Below are positions 11,118 through 21,560 of a DNA stretch of 64,000 bases, in pieces (the stretch's first letter is position 1; every line of letters starts with the position of its first letter). The stretch is from Podocnemis expansa. Its lineage: Eukaryota > Chordata > Testudines > Podocnemididae. A program made the translations under genes and the position numbers. The DNA lies in contig ML681997.1 in the NCBI GenBank assembly GCA_007922195.1, forward strand, positions 6,953,156 through 7,017,155. The letters are read 5' to 3'. A model generated the notes under the pieces. That model was not told the DNA's origin and made no database searches. It saw only the letters and a list, made by a program, of their open reading frames with translations.

Positions 11118-11475
11118 GTATGTCTACACTGGAGCCTTAGGTTGACTTAACCTTCCTTAAGTTGACCTAAGGAAAGCTGTATCCACATCTGGAATTTATT
11201 AAATCAGCTGAAGCGCTTCCTTAAGTCAACTTAATAATGCCACTTCAGAAGGTCAACTTAAGCGTTAAATTGGCCTCATTAAGTCAGCTTGAGGGCTATG
11301 CCCTGTCTACACTGGCTTAAGGTGACGTAATAAGGTTGACTTAAGTGTTAAGTCAACTTAGCAGCTACCAGTGTGGGCATGGGCAATCTACAGGACTTTG
11401 GAATGTGGACGCTCTAAATCAACTTAACAAGGCCAACTTTAAGTCAACTTAACTGAGCCTCCAGTGTAGACATAC
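11118..11475. mobile_element. Inverted-repeat MITE (TATGTCTACACTGG family)
   Basis: The ends are GTATGTCTACACTGGAGCC and its inverse CTCCAGTGTAGACATAC. The interior repeats 'aagttgaccta' and 'agtcaacttaa' motifs in both orientations. The flanks 'actagcag' and 'cctaggag' are a possible but imperfect 8-bp duplication. No coding capacity. Confidence 0.8.
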
Positions 11476-11489
11476 CCTAGGAGCAATGG

Positions 11490-11690
11490 TCTCAAGTTGC
11501 AGTGGGGGAGGTCTGGGTTGGATATTAGGAAAATATTTTTCCCTAGGAGGGTGGTGAGCACTGGATGGGTTACGTAGGGAGATGGTGGAATCTCCATCCT
11601 TAGGGTTTTTCAAGGCCCATCTTGACAAGGCCCTGGCTCGAATGATTTAGCTGGGGTTGGGTCCTGACTCTAATCTGCTAACTGGAGCAA
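11490..11690 (+). mobile_element. CR1 LINE 3' fragment
   Basis: CR1 coding-tail sequence on the plus strand: 'ttggatattaggaaaatatt', 'gggagatggtggaatctcca', 'caaggcccatcttgac'. The extreme 3' tail is missing or diverged. Confidence 0.85.
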
Positions 11691-11699
11691 CAGAGACAG

Positions 11700-12045
11700 G
11701 GAGGCGCAACTTAGGCAAGTAGAGAGCTCCATTGGATATGTACTTAGGTACATACTCACAACCATTATGCATGTCTTTACTTGCCCGTGCTGTGTCTCAC
11801 CAGCTACACTGCTATTTATACTTGTCCAGGAGAGCTACCTAGGTATGTACTCTATAAACTGCCAAAAGAAGCCATGGACTAGTCTGATAACTGAGAGATA
11901 ATGGCATGATATCAACACGCTTAAGCATGTGCATCTGACCATCTTCTCCACATTTCACTGAAGGGAGTTGTGTGTGGGCTCTGCTGAGAGCTCAGAACTA
12001 GCTGCTTGTCATGGTTATTGCAAGTTGGTAGTAGGCAGACGACTT
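11700..12045. other. Unassigned stretch
   Basis: No gene or repeat end recognised. Confidence 0.35.
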
Positions 12046-12049
12046 TTAG

Positions 12050-12150
12050 ATTCATAGACTCTAAGGTACGAAAGGGCCAAGGTGATCATCTACTCTAACC
12101 TCCTGCACAATGCGGGTTAGCGAACCTCCTCAGGGCTATGAAACATGGAA
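12050..12150 (-). mobile_element. CR1 LINE 3' tail
   Basis: 'attcatagactctaaggtac', 'aaagggccaaggtgatcatc' and 'ctaacctcctgcac' match an inverted CR1 3' end. Confidence 0.75.
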
Positions 12151-12581
12151 ATCCTTGGTTTCAAAACTATTGAAAATGTGGTGAAATATGTTTCCTGAAG
12201 TCAGTGGGTCTCAGAGCTGACTCAATCAGCATTGAGAGAATCAATATCCATTGCCCCAGCAAAGCCCTGTGTTTCCAGTCTCAGGCATGAGCATTTACAA
12301 AGACAAAAGAATCACAAGAAAAGCCTTTAACTGGAAGACCCCCCTCTATCCCTCAGGCCCAGACTGGACAGCAGAAGCACTGAGAGGTCTGAGCACTAGG
12401 TGAGAAATACTTTACCGGCAACATATGTTACTTGTTAATACATGGAGGCCATAGATTTCATGTTACTTTTTTCTTTTACCTGTAGTCTTGTGTTTTCAAA
12501 TACTTTTACACGAACTTTTCCCTCAAGTTCTTTTATATAAATTTCATTTTGGTTTTACTGTAGACATGTCTAAGTGCCTTG
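12151..12581. other. Unassigned stretch left of the LTR
   Basis: No gene recognised. It lacks a primer-binding site or polypurine tract that would extend the adjacent LTR into a provirus. Confidence 0.35.
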
Positions 12582-13545
12582 TGTGATGCTGTCTGGGTCT
12601 AGGTCTGTTTATGATTATTTTTCATATTAATATTTCATATTTGCAATAATCCATATGTGATATGCCATGTTTGGTGTAGATAGAAAGGCTATAATCTGCT
12701 GAGAATGATTGTATGGTTTGTATGTACCTTTCATCGCCTTATCAGAAATTAGAAATCTATTTGTTTTTATGTGTATTCCAAGTGATTTGGTCTTAAGGAA
12801 ATCCCAGATTGGGTGTTTGCAAAACTATTGTTCCTCTTAATGGCCCCCATCAGGGGGGCTCCCAGCTGCAGTGGGCCCAAGAAGAAATGTGTTTGACCAG
12901 TTACCCAGACTGACCATGTGGCTCAACTCCCAGGGACTGTGAGATAAAAGGCAGGGGACCCATCTCCATTTTGTCTTTAGCCTTCAGTCTTCAGCCTGTC
13001 GGCAACAGACATCCTCCTCTGAAACTATTGCCCTGGAACTGAACTGTTGCTTGTGCTGGGTGTACACCAGAGGAGTGGGACTAATCTACACACTACAGAA
13101 TCTTCAAAGATTTGCTTTCTGTGGACTCTAAATCATTTGTATGTATGTGATTCACTTTGACCCTTTAACATCTCTCATATTTTGTTTGTTTGTTTTCTTT
13201 AGTCGTAATTAGTAAAGGATTGGCCGGCAGTGTGATATTTTGGGCAAGATCCAAACCTATATTGTTCTGGGTGATGTGGCTGGCCCTTTGGGCTCAGGAG
13301 AACCTATTTCTTTAAGGGACCCAGTGGCCAGGTGGGGACCAGAGGAGTTGATGTACAATAAAGGGGGCTGTTTCTATTTTGTTATGCTTTGTGATGACCA
13401 ATGGGGGCAGTCAGAAGCATGTTTTGTTACTGACTGGGAGACTGGTTTAAGTACCTTGTCATTGTTTGGGGGTTTGGCCCCCGGTTTTGCAGCTTGCCCT
13501 GATTTTGGCACATTCAGGAGGTTATCCCAGAAGGCCCGGGTCACA
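12582..13545 (+). mobile_element. Solo LTR of an endogenous retrovirus-like element, copy 1
   Basis: This roughly 960-bp segment starts TGTGATGCTGTCTGGG and ends GGGTCACA, the TG...CA form of an LTR. A second copy lies in opposite orientation at 19067-20010. A TATA-like GATAAAAGG is present near 12945 and is shared by both copies. A possible polyadenylation signal (AATAAA, near 13360) occurs only here. No clear target duplication was seen at this copy. A frame of about 100 codons toward its 3' end (13240-13566) has a recognisable counterpart in the other copy. Confidence 0.7.
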
Positions 13546-13599
13546 ACATCTACCTTCCCCTCTTAGGACACTGGCATATCCACCACCATTAGTCGAAGA

Positions 13600-13830
13600 T
13601 CAGTCGATTGCCAACTAGACCATCTCATCATACCATCCCCTTCATAAATCTATCAAGCTCAGTTTTGAAGGCAGTTATGTTTTTTGCCCCCATACTTCCT
13701 CTTAGAAGGCTATTCTAGATCTTTAGTCCTCTGATGGTTAGAAAGTGTCTAATTTCAAGCCCAAATTTTCTGATGGACAGTTTGTATCTATTTGTTTTGG
13801 GGTCCACATTAGTCTGACTTCCTGCCCATG
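13600..13830 (-). mobile_element. CR1-like LINE 3' fragment
   Basis: On the minus strand this reads as CR1 tail sequence (retention of 'tttctaaccatcagagg', then 'ccttcaaaactgagcttgat'). A 38-bp piece, 'ctctgatggttagaaagtgt' onward, recurs exactly at 25766-25803. Confidence 0.65.
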
Positions 13831-14440
13831 TAGCTTCACCACAGTGCTTTTCCCCCATGTGCCCTGCTTCTACGTGGGGCCAGGGTTTAATTGTCCCCTT
13901 CCCAGCTTCTGATGTCAGATCTGGATCTCCCCACTGCTGCACGGCTTTCCCACAGGTCCTTCTCCCCCTGGCTTCTTTTGGAGGCCAAGGCTTGGGGGTT
14001 GGGTCCAGCTTCCCAGTGGCTATGTCAGTCAGTGGCAACCAGTGTGGATTTTTTTCCTTCACCGTCCCAGCTTCCGCTGGGGATCTTTAGGGGCTGGGGC
14101 TTAGTTCCCCACACCCATCCCTGGATGTTTGCTGCAGCAGATGTCAGCTGGTGCCCAGTTTTTAAGTGGCCACACACTGGCCACCACTGCACACTCAACC
14201 TCCTAGCCTTTGAGTGGTATTTGGGTTCCCTCCACTGGGACTTACTGCTTGCCTGGAGTGTGACCTGGAGCCTGGGAGATTGCTGGGAAGGGTGCTGCAG
14301 GCTGCAGCCACACATGCTGTCTGCCCACAAGGCACTTTCATGCTGGTATGAGGGGAGGTGGGTGGAGAGAGACACAGAGTGGCCCAGTGCTGGCTGGTCC
14401 TGCACATGGATGCCCTAGAATGATCGCACCTAACCTAACC
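13831..14440. other. GC-rich stretch without recognised gene
   Basis: C/T-rich to GC-rich DNA with overlapping frames on both strands (the longest 175 codons, 13891-14418), none resembling a known protein. Confidence 0.35.
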
Positions 14441-14449
14441 CAGTCCCGA

Positions 14450-15600
14450 TGTCGGGGGTCAGCAACCAGCGGCTCTGGAGCCATATGCAGCTCTTTAAGA
14501 GCCACCTTGCAGCTCTGGAGATGCAGGTCAGTGGGGGGCACCTGGCCGGCCAGCTGACCAGCTGCAATGTGGCCTCTGGCACTGGGGGGGCAGCCGGCCA
14601 GGGACAGAGGCCGCTCTGCCCTCCCTCTGTGCCTCTCTGCTCTTAACACAGAGTGGCGACCCTGGCTGCCCCTCCCCAGGGGTGGAGACCGACCACACCG
14701 AGCCACTTCTTTTGGTGCCAGAGTCCACCGGCCTCGCTCAGTGTTGTTCGGCCTCCTTGCCCCTGGCCCGGGATTGGGCCCATTCAGGCTGGGGGAGCAT
14801 GAGCAAAGCAGTTGAATAATGCTGAGCAGGGCCTGCAGACCCCAGAGCCAAAAGCAGCGACTTGATGCAACTGCTTTCCCCCCCCTGGGGAGGGGCAGTT
14901 GGGGGCACCACTCTGTGTTAAGAGCAGAGCAGTGCAGAGGGAGGTCAGTGAGGCCTCCATCCCCGGCTGCCCTGCCTCCTCCGGTCAGCTCAGCACGGCT
15001 GCTCTCTGCCCCCTGGAGAGGAGCAGCTGGTGGGGGCAGCAGAGCGGAGGGCAGCTTCTGGTCCCAGCTGCCTGTGCCCCCCTACAGCCCCAGGGCTGCA
15101 CCACAGCTGCCTGGCCACCTCTGGCCCATGTGGTGGGGAGATGGGGGCGGCACTGGCAGCTGAGGCCAGGAAGGAGGAGTTTTAAAATCTCCCGCCTACT
15201 CAGGGCAGGAGATTTGAAACCGCCCCCAGCTTGGCTGCAGCCGCCAGCGCCACCCCCTCCTTCCTACCACGTGGGCCAGAGGCAGCTGTGCTGCAGCCCC
15301 TGGTGCTGTGGGGGGGAGATGGGAGGCTGGGACCAGAAGCCGCCCTTCCTCCCTCCTCTCTGCTGCCTATGCAGAGCAGCGTTCCTGGCTGCCCTCGCCG
15401 GCCACCCCTCCCCAGGCCACCCCTCCCCAGGTGCAGGGCTGCTTCTTTTGGCAGCAGGGCCCTGGAGTGGGCTTTTAGTGGGGTTCAGGCCACTTTGTCC
15501 CTGTACGCCCCAGCACAGAGCAGAGGCTGCCTCGCCCCCAGGCCCTGAAGCTGGGCCATTCAGTGCTGGGGATCTGGGGGTGAAGCGGCCTAAACTCTGC
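14450..15600. mobile_element. GC-rich hAT-like element with internal inverted repeat
   Basis: The left part 'gtcagcaaccagcggctctg' followed by 'gagccatatgcagctcttt' resembles a widespread reptile hAT-type terminus. Inside, about 14609-14690 and about 14880-14960 form inverted arms (shared core 'ctctgtgttaagagcagag') around a loop of roughly 190 bp. I did not find a right terminus or target duplication. Open frames up to 234 codons (14899-15603) are products of GC richness. Confidence 0.45.
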
Positions 15601-15639
15601 TGAGCAGGATGCTTCAGGGTCAGGAGCAGCCTGGCCAGG

Positions 15640-15925
15640 TAAAGGGAAGGAGCCTGGGGGTCAGGGAAGGGGGTGAGGGATCGGGGTGGGGAGTCGGTGG
15701 GCAGGGTCAGGAGGCTGGTGGGCAGTGGGGAAGGTGGGGGGTGGGGTCAGGGAGCCAGTGGACAGTGGGGATGGGTCCTGGCGAGGATCAGGGAGCTGGT
15801 GGGGAAGAGCCCAGGGATTGGGGGGGCAGGGAAGGGGGCTCAGGGACCTAGCAGGTGGGGAAGGCGCCTGGGGGCTGGGGACTCCAGGAGCCAGCAGGCA
15901 GTGGGGAAGGGTCTCAGTGAGAGAC
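15640..15925 (+). repeat. G-rich imperfect minisatellite, about 40-bp period
   Basis: Units with 'gtcaggg', 'ctggtggg' and 'cagtggggaagg' recur at about 40-bp spacing (15706, 15746, 15787), with looser copies on either side. Runs of three to seven G are dense on the plus strand, so G-quadruplex formation is possible. Frames here (80-92 codons) are repeat-derived. Confidence 0.65.
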
Positions 15926-15929
15926 CTTA

Positions 15930-16688
15930 ACACTGATTGTAGTTTGGAAGAGGTAGGTCGGTAGGTTCCCTCTGGGGCAGGGGATGAGGGGGGGATTCAG
16001 CTATGCTGGAGGGTGCAACAGTAGGGTTTGGGGGGAGGCGTGGGGCACAGCAGCATATGGGGGAGTCGGGAGAAAATGGCTCTTCTCTACTGGGTTGCCA
16101 ACCCTGCCCTAAGCCTTCGTTTTCTGTTACACAGTGCTGGGAGGAATGGGTCATGATTTGGGCATTGGCACCCCCTCGGTGTCCCTGACTGGAGCAGCGG
16201 CCCCAGGAATGATTTAACGACTCGTCCCCGGCAGAGCAGGGAAGCTCCCACAAAACACATTAAAGCAACTAACAGTCAATGGGCACAATCAACAGCAGAT
16301 AGCCAGGCCTGAAGACATGAGTGGATGGTATTGAGCACCCACTGTTTTTTCCATGGGTGCCTCAGCACCTGTGGAGTTGGCACCTGTGGGTCAGGCAATC
16401 AGCGACTGGGCACTCATGCGAAGGCGGGTGGGCTAATTACTGGCTTGCAGGGAGAACGGGCAGGGTTCACGAAGCCTGGGAGGAAGCACTGATGTTGCCG
16501 GCTACCTTTATACACATTTATATGTCCCACTGCACTTACTATACACTGCATCATAGGATTTTGTGATTGACTTGGTCACTTTATAGGAACCAATCCCTGT
16601 GCAGCACACGCTGTCCATGCACCATTTACTCTTTATCTCATCTTATATGTTCCCAAGCTTATCTTATCTTATTCATTATAAATGATTC
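15930..16688. other. Unassigned stretch
   Basis: No gene or clear repeat terminus recognised. Confidence 0.35.
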
Positions 16689-16921
16689 CCTTTATTTTAG
16701 CAAAATAAACAAGGAGTCCTGTGGCACTTTTAAAGACTAGCAAATTTATTTATCACATGAGCTTTCATGAGAAAAAAATCTTACTTCATCAGATGCTTTG
16801 AAGTCTCCCACAAAAGCTCATGCCATGACTAATTTTGTTACTCTTTAAAAGCACCACAGGACTCATTTGTTTTGCTGAACTTACCAGAAGACGGCTACCC
16901 CTTTGGAACCTTTATTTTAGC
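16689..16921 (-). mobile_element. Foldback SINE with 13-bp target-site duplication
   Basis: cctttattttagc occurs on both sides (16689-16701 and 16909-16921). The enclosed unit has a full minus-oriented SINE at the right, its head reading 'ttccaaaggggtagccgtct' on the minus strand, and a headless plus-oriented body at the left ('caaggagtcctgtggcactt' to 'acttcatcagatgc'). The arrangement mirrors the one at 8981-9220: head, body, then inverted body. Confidence 0.9.
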
Positions 16922-17995
16922 TAGTCCAGATGTTCTGTTCCCAGCCTGCTTATCCCTACTCTCGTCTCCCAAGAAATGAGGCTTTACCCATGTCCAGTTA
17001 CTAGAGTCAAGCCAGGCCTGCATCAGAAACTGAGGCAAGTTTCCCCCAGTGGGCACAGAAGAGGCTCCTTGCTGTTCTGAGCAGGTGGGTGCAATTGATC
17101 CTGGACACCTTGGTTACAATTGTCACCACTGGGCGCGTACAATGGGTGCATTTCTGGGCGATCTATCCATTTACAGGTAGTTATGTTTGCAGTGCACAGT
17201 CCTATATGGCTGTTTTGCACATGCTGATACCTGGAGGACCCCAGAGGGTGCCCAGCTGGGCCTCAAGCTGTTAAATGTTGTATTGTAATGGCGATGTGTC
17301 CAGTCTACAAATGAAAGTTTAGGCTGGGCCTGTCAAAGGTATCTGGGAGCTGAACTTCAATCCCAGTCCTTTGTAAATCCCAGCATCAATGCGCCAGACA
17401 TAGGCTGAAGCACAGCCAACCCTCCAGTTCAAAAAACCATGCGTTAAGTTTGACAAATCCAGAGAGTGGCTTAAAAACAGCTGATTAAAAAAAATGTTGT
17501 GGACTCTTTCTGGTGGTTTCCTGGTTTCTGAGCATTCAGGGTGTCTTTGGTTCACATCGCCCCAAGCTTTTCTCTGCAAACACAATAATTAGGGCTGTAG
17601 TTGTTTAAAAAGAAAGCTGAGCCTCTCCCATCACGACAGGAGCCCTGGCCTGGGGCTCCAGGAAAACCACCCAATCTGATGAAATCATGACCAGTGCCTG
17701 TCTTGAGTCTATCTGAGTATTTAAGGCATGTTGCTGAGTGAGCTTGCTGCTGCCCCATGCTGCCCTCAATGCTATGTAGGGGCTATGTCTCCGCGAGGCA
17801 CACTTTTCCTGGAGTATATGGAAACTTTGTGGGCTGATGTGGAGTAGGCGAGCAGCCCTCTGGCCTTGCTTCTGGTCCTTTGGAATTACAAGTCCTCCTC
17901 GAGATAGCTGGAAGACGCAGTGGGAATGCAGGGACTGGGACTCACTCGTGAGAGGCCAGTTGTAATGTGGCTCTTGGATTTCAGTGAACGATATC
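16922..17995. other. Unassigned stretch
   Basis: No exon or repeat end recognised. Confidence 0.35.
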
Positions 17996-18683
17996 TGTGA
18001 TGGGGCAGTGGCCCTGCACTGGCAAATAAGGGGTTAAGGAGTGCCCTGAGAGAGCAACCAATCAGGTGGAGGGCTGCTGGGCCAATCACAGCACAGGACA
18101 GAGTAGAAAAGCTGGCTGCAGAGCTAGCGGAGTGGCAGTCTCCTTTAGGTACTGGAGAGAGAAGGTCTTGCTTGCCCAGGGGCTATGGGATCGGCACATG
18201 GGGCAGCTCGGCTCTGAAGGTGGCCAGCAGAGAGCTTTGAGAGGGGGAACAGGGCTGAGATTTCTGGAGCTGGGAAGTGAAGCTGGAAAGAAACCTGTGA
18301 GGGGCAGAGGTTGCGAAAGGTATGGGGACTGTGGGAAAGTGGCTCTGGGGACCTTTTGTAGACCGGGGCTTAGGTGACACCTAGTCAGAAGTATACAGGG
18401 GCCCTGGGCCAGGGCTGGGAGAAGTGGGCATGCCCTGGTCCCTGCCCAGCACCACTGGTGAGCAGCAAGGAACTGAGGCAGCCACTCGGGTCAAGTGGGA
18501 TACTGGGATTGGACTTTCTCTGGAAGCAGGATACCAGAACTGGGGCTCAGCCACAGGGCTGGATTACTCTACAAAGGGCTTAAATCACACACAGCACTGG
18601 ACACTGGGGGTTGAACTTGAGCTAAATCCCTGAAGAAACATCTCCAGGAGCGCCTGCTGCGGGTGAGGCAGAGGGGTCTGACA
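17996..18683 (+). mobile_element. LTR-like element, second family
   Basis: It starts TGTGATGGGGCA and ends GGGTCTGACA. Two CCAAT boxes (18057-18061 and 18081-18085) lie near the left end, as in retroviral promoters. Flanks atatc and gtgtc are a weak 5-bp duplication. The start is similar to 31601 (TGTGACGGGG, then 'aaggggttaaggag') and to a fragment near 20640-20720. No internal retroviral region follows. Confidence 0.55.
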
Positions 18684-19066
18684 GTGTCATGTTGCAGCGC
18701 TGAAGACTGACTGTCCCCATCCTGCCTCTCCAACATCCCTCGGTTCCTGACCTGCAAGGGTCAGGTCCAGGACAAAAAGGGAGGCTTTCATGTTTTAACA
18801 AACAATTAAGCTGTTTTTCTTTGCAAGGCTGACATGAAATAACAATTAGGCTGATGGGCACCAAATCTTTCCAGCCATTCAGGTTATCCATAGAGCTCCA
18901 GTCACCATAGTAACAAGGGCATCAAAAATGTAATTGTATATTTATGAAGCCCTGTTTCCTTTGAAACAGCCATAAAAGTATCTGCTCCCCAGCCGTGTGT
19001 TGACATAGTCCAATAAAGATGGAGCAGAGAAAAGGATTTAGAAAGCAGCTTTTCATTAAAACAGTG
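18684..19066. other. Unassigned stretch between LTRs
   Basis: No primer-binding site, gag or pol remnant recognised. Confidence 0.35.
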
Positions 19067-20010
19067 TGTGACCCAGGCCTCTTGGGACAACCTTCTGAAT
19101 GTGCCAAAATCAGGGTAAGCTGCAAACCCAGGAGCCAAACCCCTAAACCACTGACAGGTGGTACTTAAACCAGTCTCCCAGTCAGTAACAAAACATGCTT
19201 CTGATTCCCTGCTCTGGTCATCACCAAGCATGACAAAACAGAAACAGCCCCCTTACTGCACATCAACTCCTACGGTCCCCCCTAGCCCCTGGGTCTCTTA
19301 AAGAAATAGGTTCTTCTGACCCCAAAGGGCCAGCCACATCACCCAGAACAATATAGGCTTGGATCTTGCCCAAAATACCATGCTGCCAGCCAATCCTTTA
19401 GTAACTACAACTAAAGGTTTAATATAAAAAGAAAACAAACACAATATGAAAAATTTTAAAGGGTCAAAGTGAATCACGTACATACAATGATTTAGAGTCT
19501 GTAGAAAACAAATCCTGGAAGATCCTCAGGTGTGCACCCTGCAACAGCAGCAGGTAGGTGGGTCTCAGTCCTTTGTTCAGTTGTAGACAGACTGAAAACT
19601 AAAGACAAAATGGAGATGGGTCCCCTGCCTTTTATCTCAGAGTCCTTGCCAGATCCAAATGGAGTTGGGTCACATGGTCAGTCTGGCTACCTGGTCAAAC
19701 ACATTTCTTCTTGGGTCCACTGCAGCTGGGAGTCCCCCTGATGGGAGCCATTAAGAGAAACAATAGTTTTGCAGACACTCAGTCTGGGATTGCCTTAAGA
19801 ACAAATCACTTGAATAGACATAAAAACAAATAGATTTCTAATTTTTAATACAGGCATGATACCTACATATAAACCATATAATCATTCTTAGCAGATTATA
19901 TAGCCTTTCTATTGACACCAAACATGGTATATCTCATGGATTATTGCAAATATGAAATATTAATATGAAAGATAACCATAAACAGTCACCTAGACCCAGA
20001 CAGCATCACA
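19067..20010 (-). mobile_element. Solo LTR, copy 2 (inverted relative to 12582-13545)
   Basis: Read on the minus strand it begins TGTGATGCTGTCTGGG and ends GGGTCACA, matching copy 1 throughout. Flanks cagtg (19062-19066) and caggg (20011-20015) suggest a 5-bp target duplication with one change. The TATA-like GATAAAAGG and the roughly 100-codon frame (here 18902-19231) are retained. With copy 1 facing the other way, the pair cannot be the two ends of one provirus. Confidence 0.75.
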
Positions 20011-20015
20011 CAGGG

Positions 20016-20779
20016 TTATTCAACATTATCTTTGAATAGCAAACCCACTCTTAGTTCTCCACATGGCTCTTAAAATTGCCTTGGTGTTGCAGATGTAAAC
20101 ACTGCAAGATCTGTCCTCTGCTGCTTTCCATGCACTTGATTTGACGTTGCTGGTGAAATAATTTCTTTCTTTGCCCCCTGCTGGACGTTTGCTATTTTAC
20201 ATCCTGCAGATAAATATTGACACTAGTTCAAGAAACAGATTGCTTCATTGTTATTATTACATTAAAATCCTATGTTAAAAGACCATTCAGGTTGCAAAGC
20301 CATGCAGGCAAAGTTAGGCAACACCAGAATTAAGGTGATCTGTGAGGTAACTGGTAATTTTATTAAGAAAGGGCATTTCTCGAACCATTTTCAGTCATCT
20401 CTACTGATTTCCTGAGTGGTGGGAGATAAAGCCTTTGGTGGTCCTAAGCAGATGCTTAAAAGTTCAGTTTCTTTTCTGGGTTGGGGCCTCTCACTCTTAG
20501 TGGGACAGGATGCAGTACCTAGTCTTCAGTCCTTCTGGAGAGAATTGCATTAGTGAAGAGGACAAGGCAGGTAATAAAATCCCTGAAAGAGGGACTCTCA
20601 GAAAAAGATCAGCTGTTGCTCTGTTTTCCAGTAACAGTCTATGGTGGAGTGTATAAACCCCACAGGGAGGAGTTAAAGAGCAGACACAGTTAGCCCCACC
20701 CTGCTATACCTGGCCTGAGAGGTGGACATATTGCTTCTTTATAAATCATTTGTACTTCCACATCTTGAATATTAGGTAC
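20016..20779. other. Mostly unassigned; LTR-family fragment near 20640-20720
   Basis: 'gtataaaccccacagggagg' followed by 'agttaaagagcag' resembles the start of the LTR-like elements at 17996 and 31601. The rest has no recognised feature. Confidence 0.4.
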
Positions 20780-21335
20780 TGAGCTGGGTGTTCATCTCAA
20801 AAAAGATGTATTGGATAAGAAAATATACAGAAAAGGGCACTAAAAATGATTAGGGGGATGGAAAATTTTCCCCATGAGGAGAGATTAATAAGACTGGTAT
20901 ATCAGTTCTTGGAAAGGAGATGGGGCAATGTGATAGAGGTCTATAAAATCATGACTGGTGTGAAGAAAGTAAATAAGGGAAGTGTTATTTACTCCTTTTG
21001 ATAACAGAAGAAGTGTGGGTGGGGGCACCAAATGAAATTAACAGACAATGAGTTTAAAATGGGCAAAAAGGAAGTATTTCTTCACACAATGCATAGAACT
21101 GTGGAACTCCTTGCCAGAGGATGTTGTGAAGGCCAAAACAATTATGGGGTTCAAAAAAGAGCTAGATAAGTTCATGAAGGATGAGTCCCATCAACAAGGC
21201 CAATGGGATGGATCACTTGACAATTACTGCTTTCATTCATCCCCTCTGAAGCACCTGGCAGTAGCCACCGTCAGAAGGATACTGGGCTAGATGGACCATT
21301 GGTCTGACCCAGTATGGTCATTCTTAGGTGCTTAT
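20780..21335 (+). mobile_element. CR1 LINE 3' portion
   Basis: Diverged CR1 sequence on the plus strand: 'ggcactaaaaatgattaggg', 'ggctataaaatcatgac'-like text, and a frame at 21048-21290 whose ELWNSLPEDVV and later FKKELDKF resemble the CR1 ORF2 C-terminus. It closes with 'actgggctagatggaccatt' and 'gtctgacccagtatgg', the usual CR1 3' end. Confidence 0.85.
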
Positions 21336-21560
21336 GTAACTTTACACATAGTGTTTCTACATATATGTCACCATGATAGTATTGGCCAAGAAATTATTAG
21401 TTCTCAAATGAAACGTCACAAGGTAATTTTGTACAAAAATTATTACAACTTTGTATAGTTTGACAACAGAAGCATTTAGGGTCACTTGGGTTAGTGCAGC
21501 AGTAGTTGCACAGGGTCCAAATACAGATCTTAAATAAGTTTGCTACTCCTACTCTAGAGT
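21336..21560. other. Unassigned stretch
   Basis: No gene or repeat terminus recognised. Confidence 0.3.

Noticed and set aside
14899..15603. 234-codon open frame
   Set aside because: It lies in GC-rich repeat DNA with open frames on several overlapping phases; composition is Pro/Gly/Ala/Leu with no domain.
12582..20010. A single provirus between two LTRs
   Set aside because: The LTRs face opposite directions and no gag, pol or env remnant lies between them.
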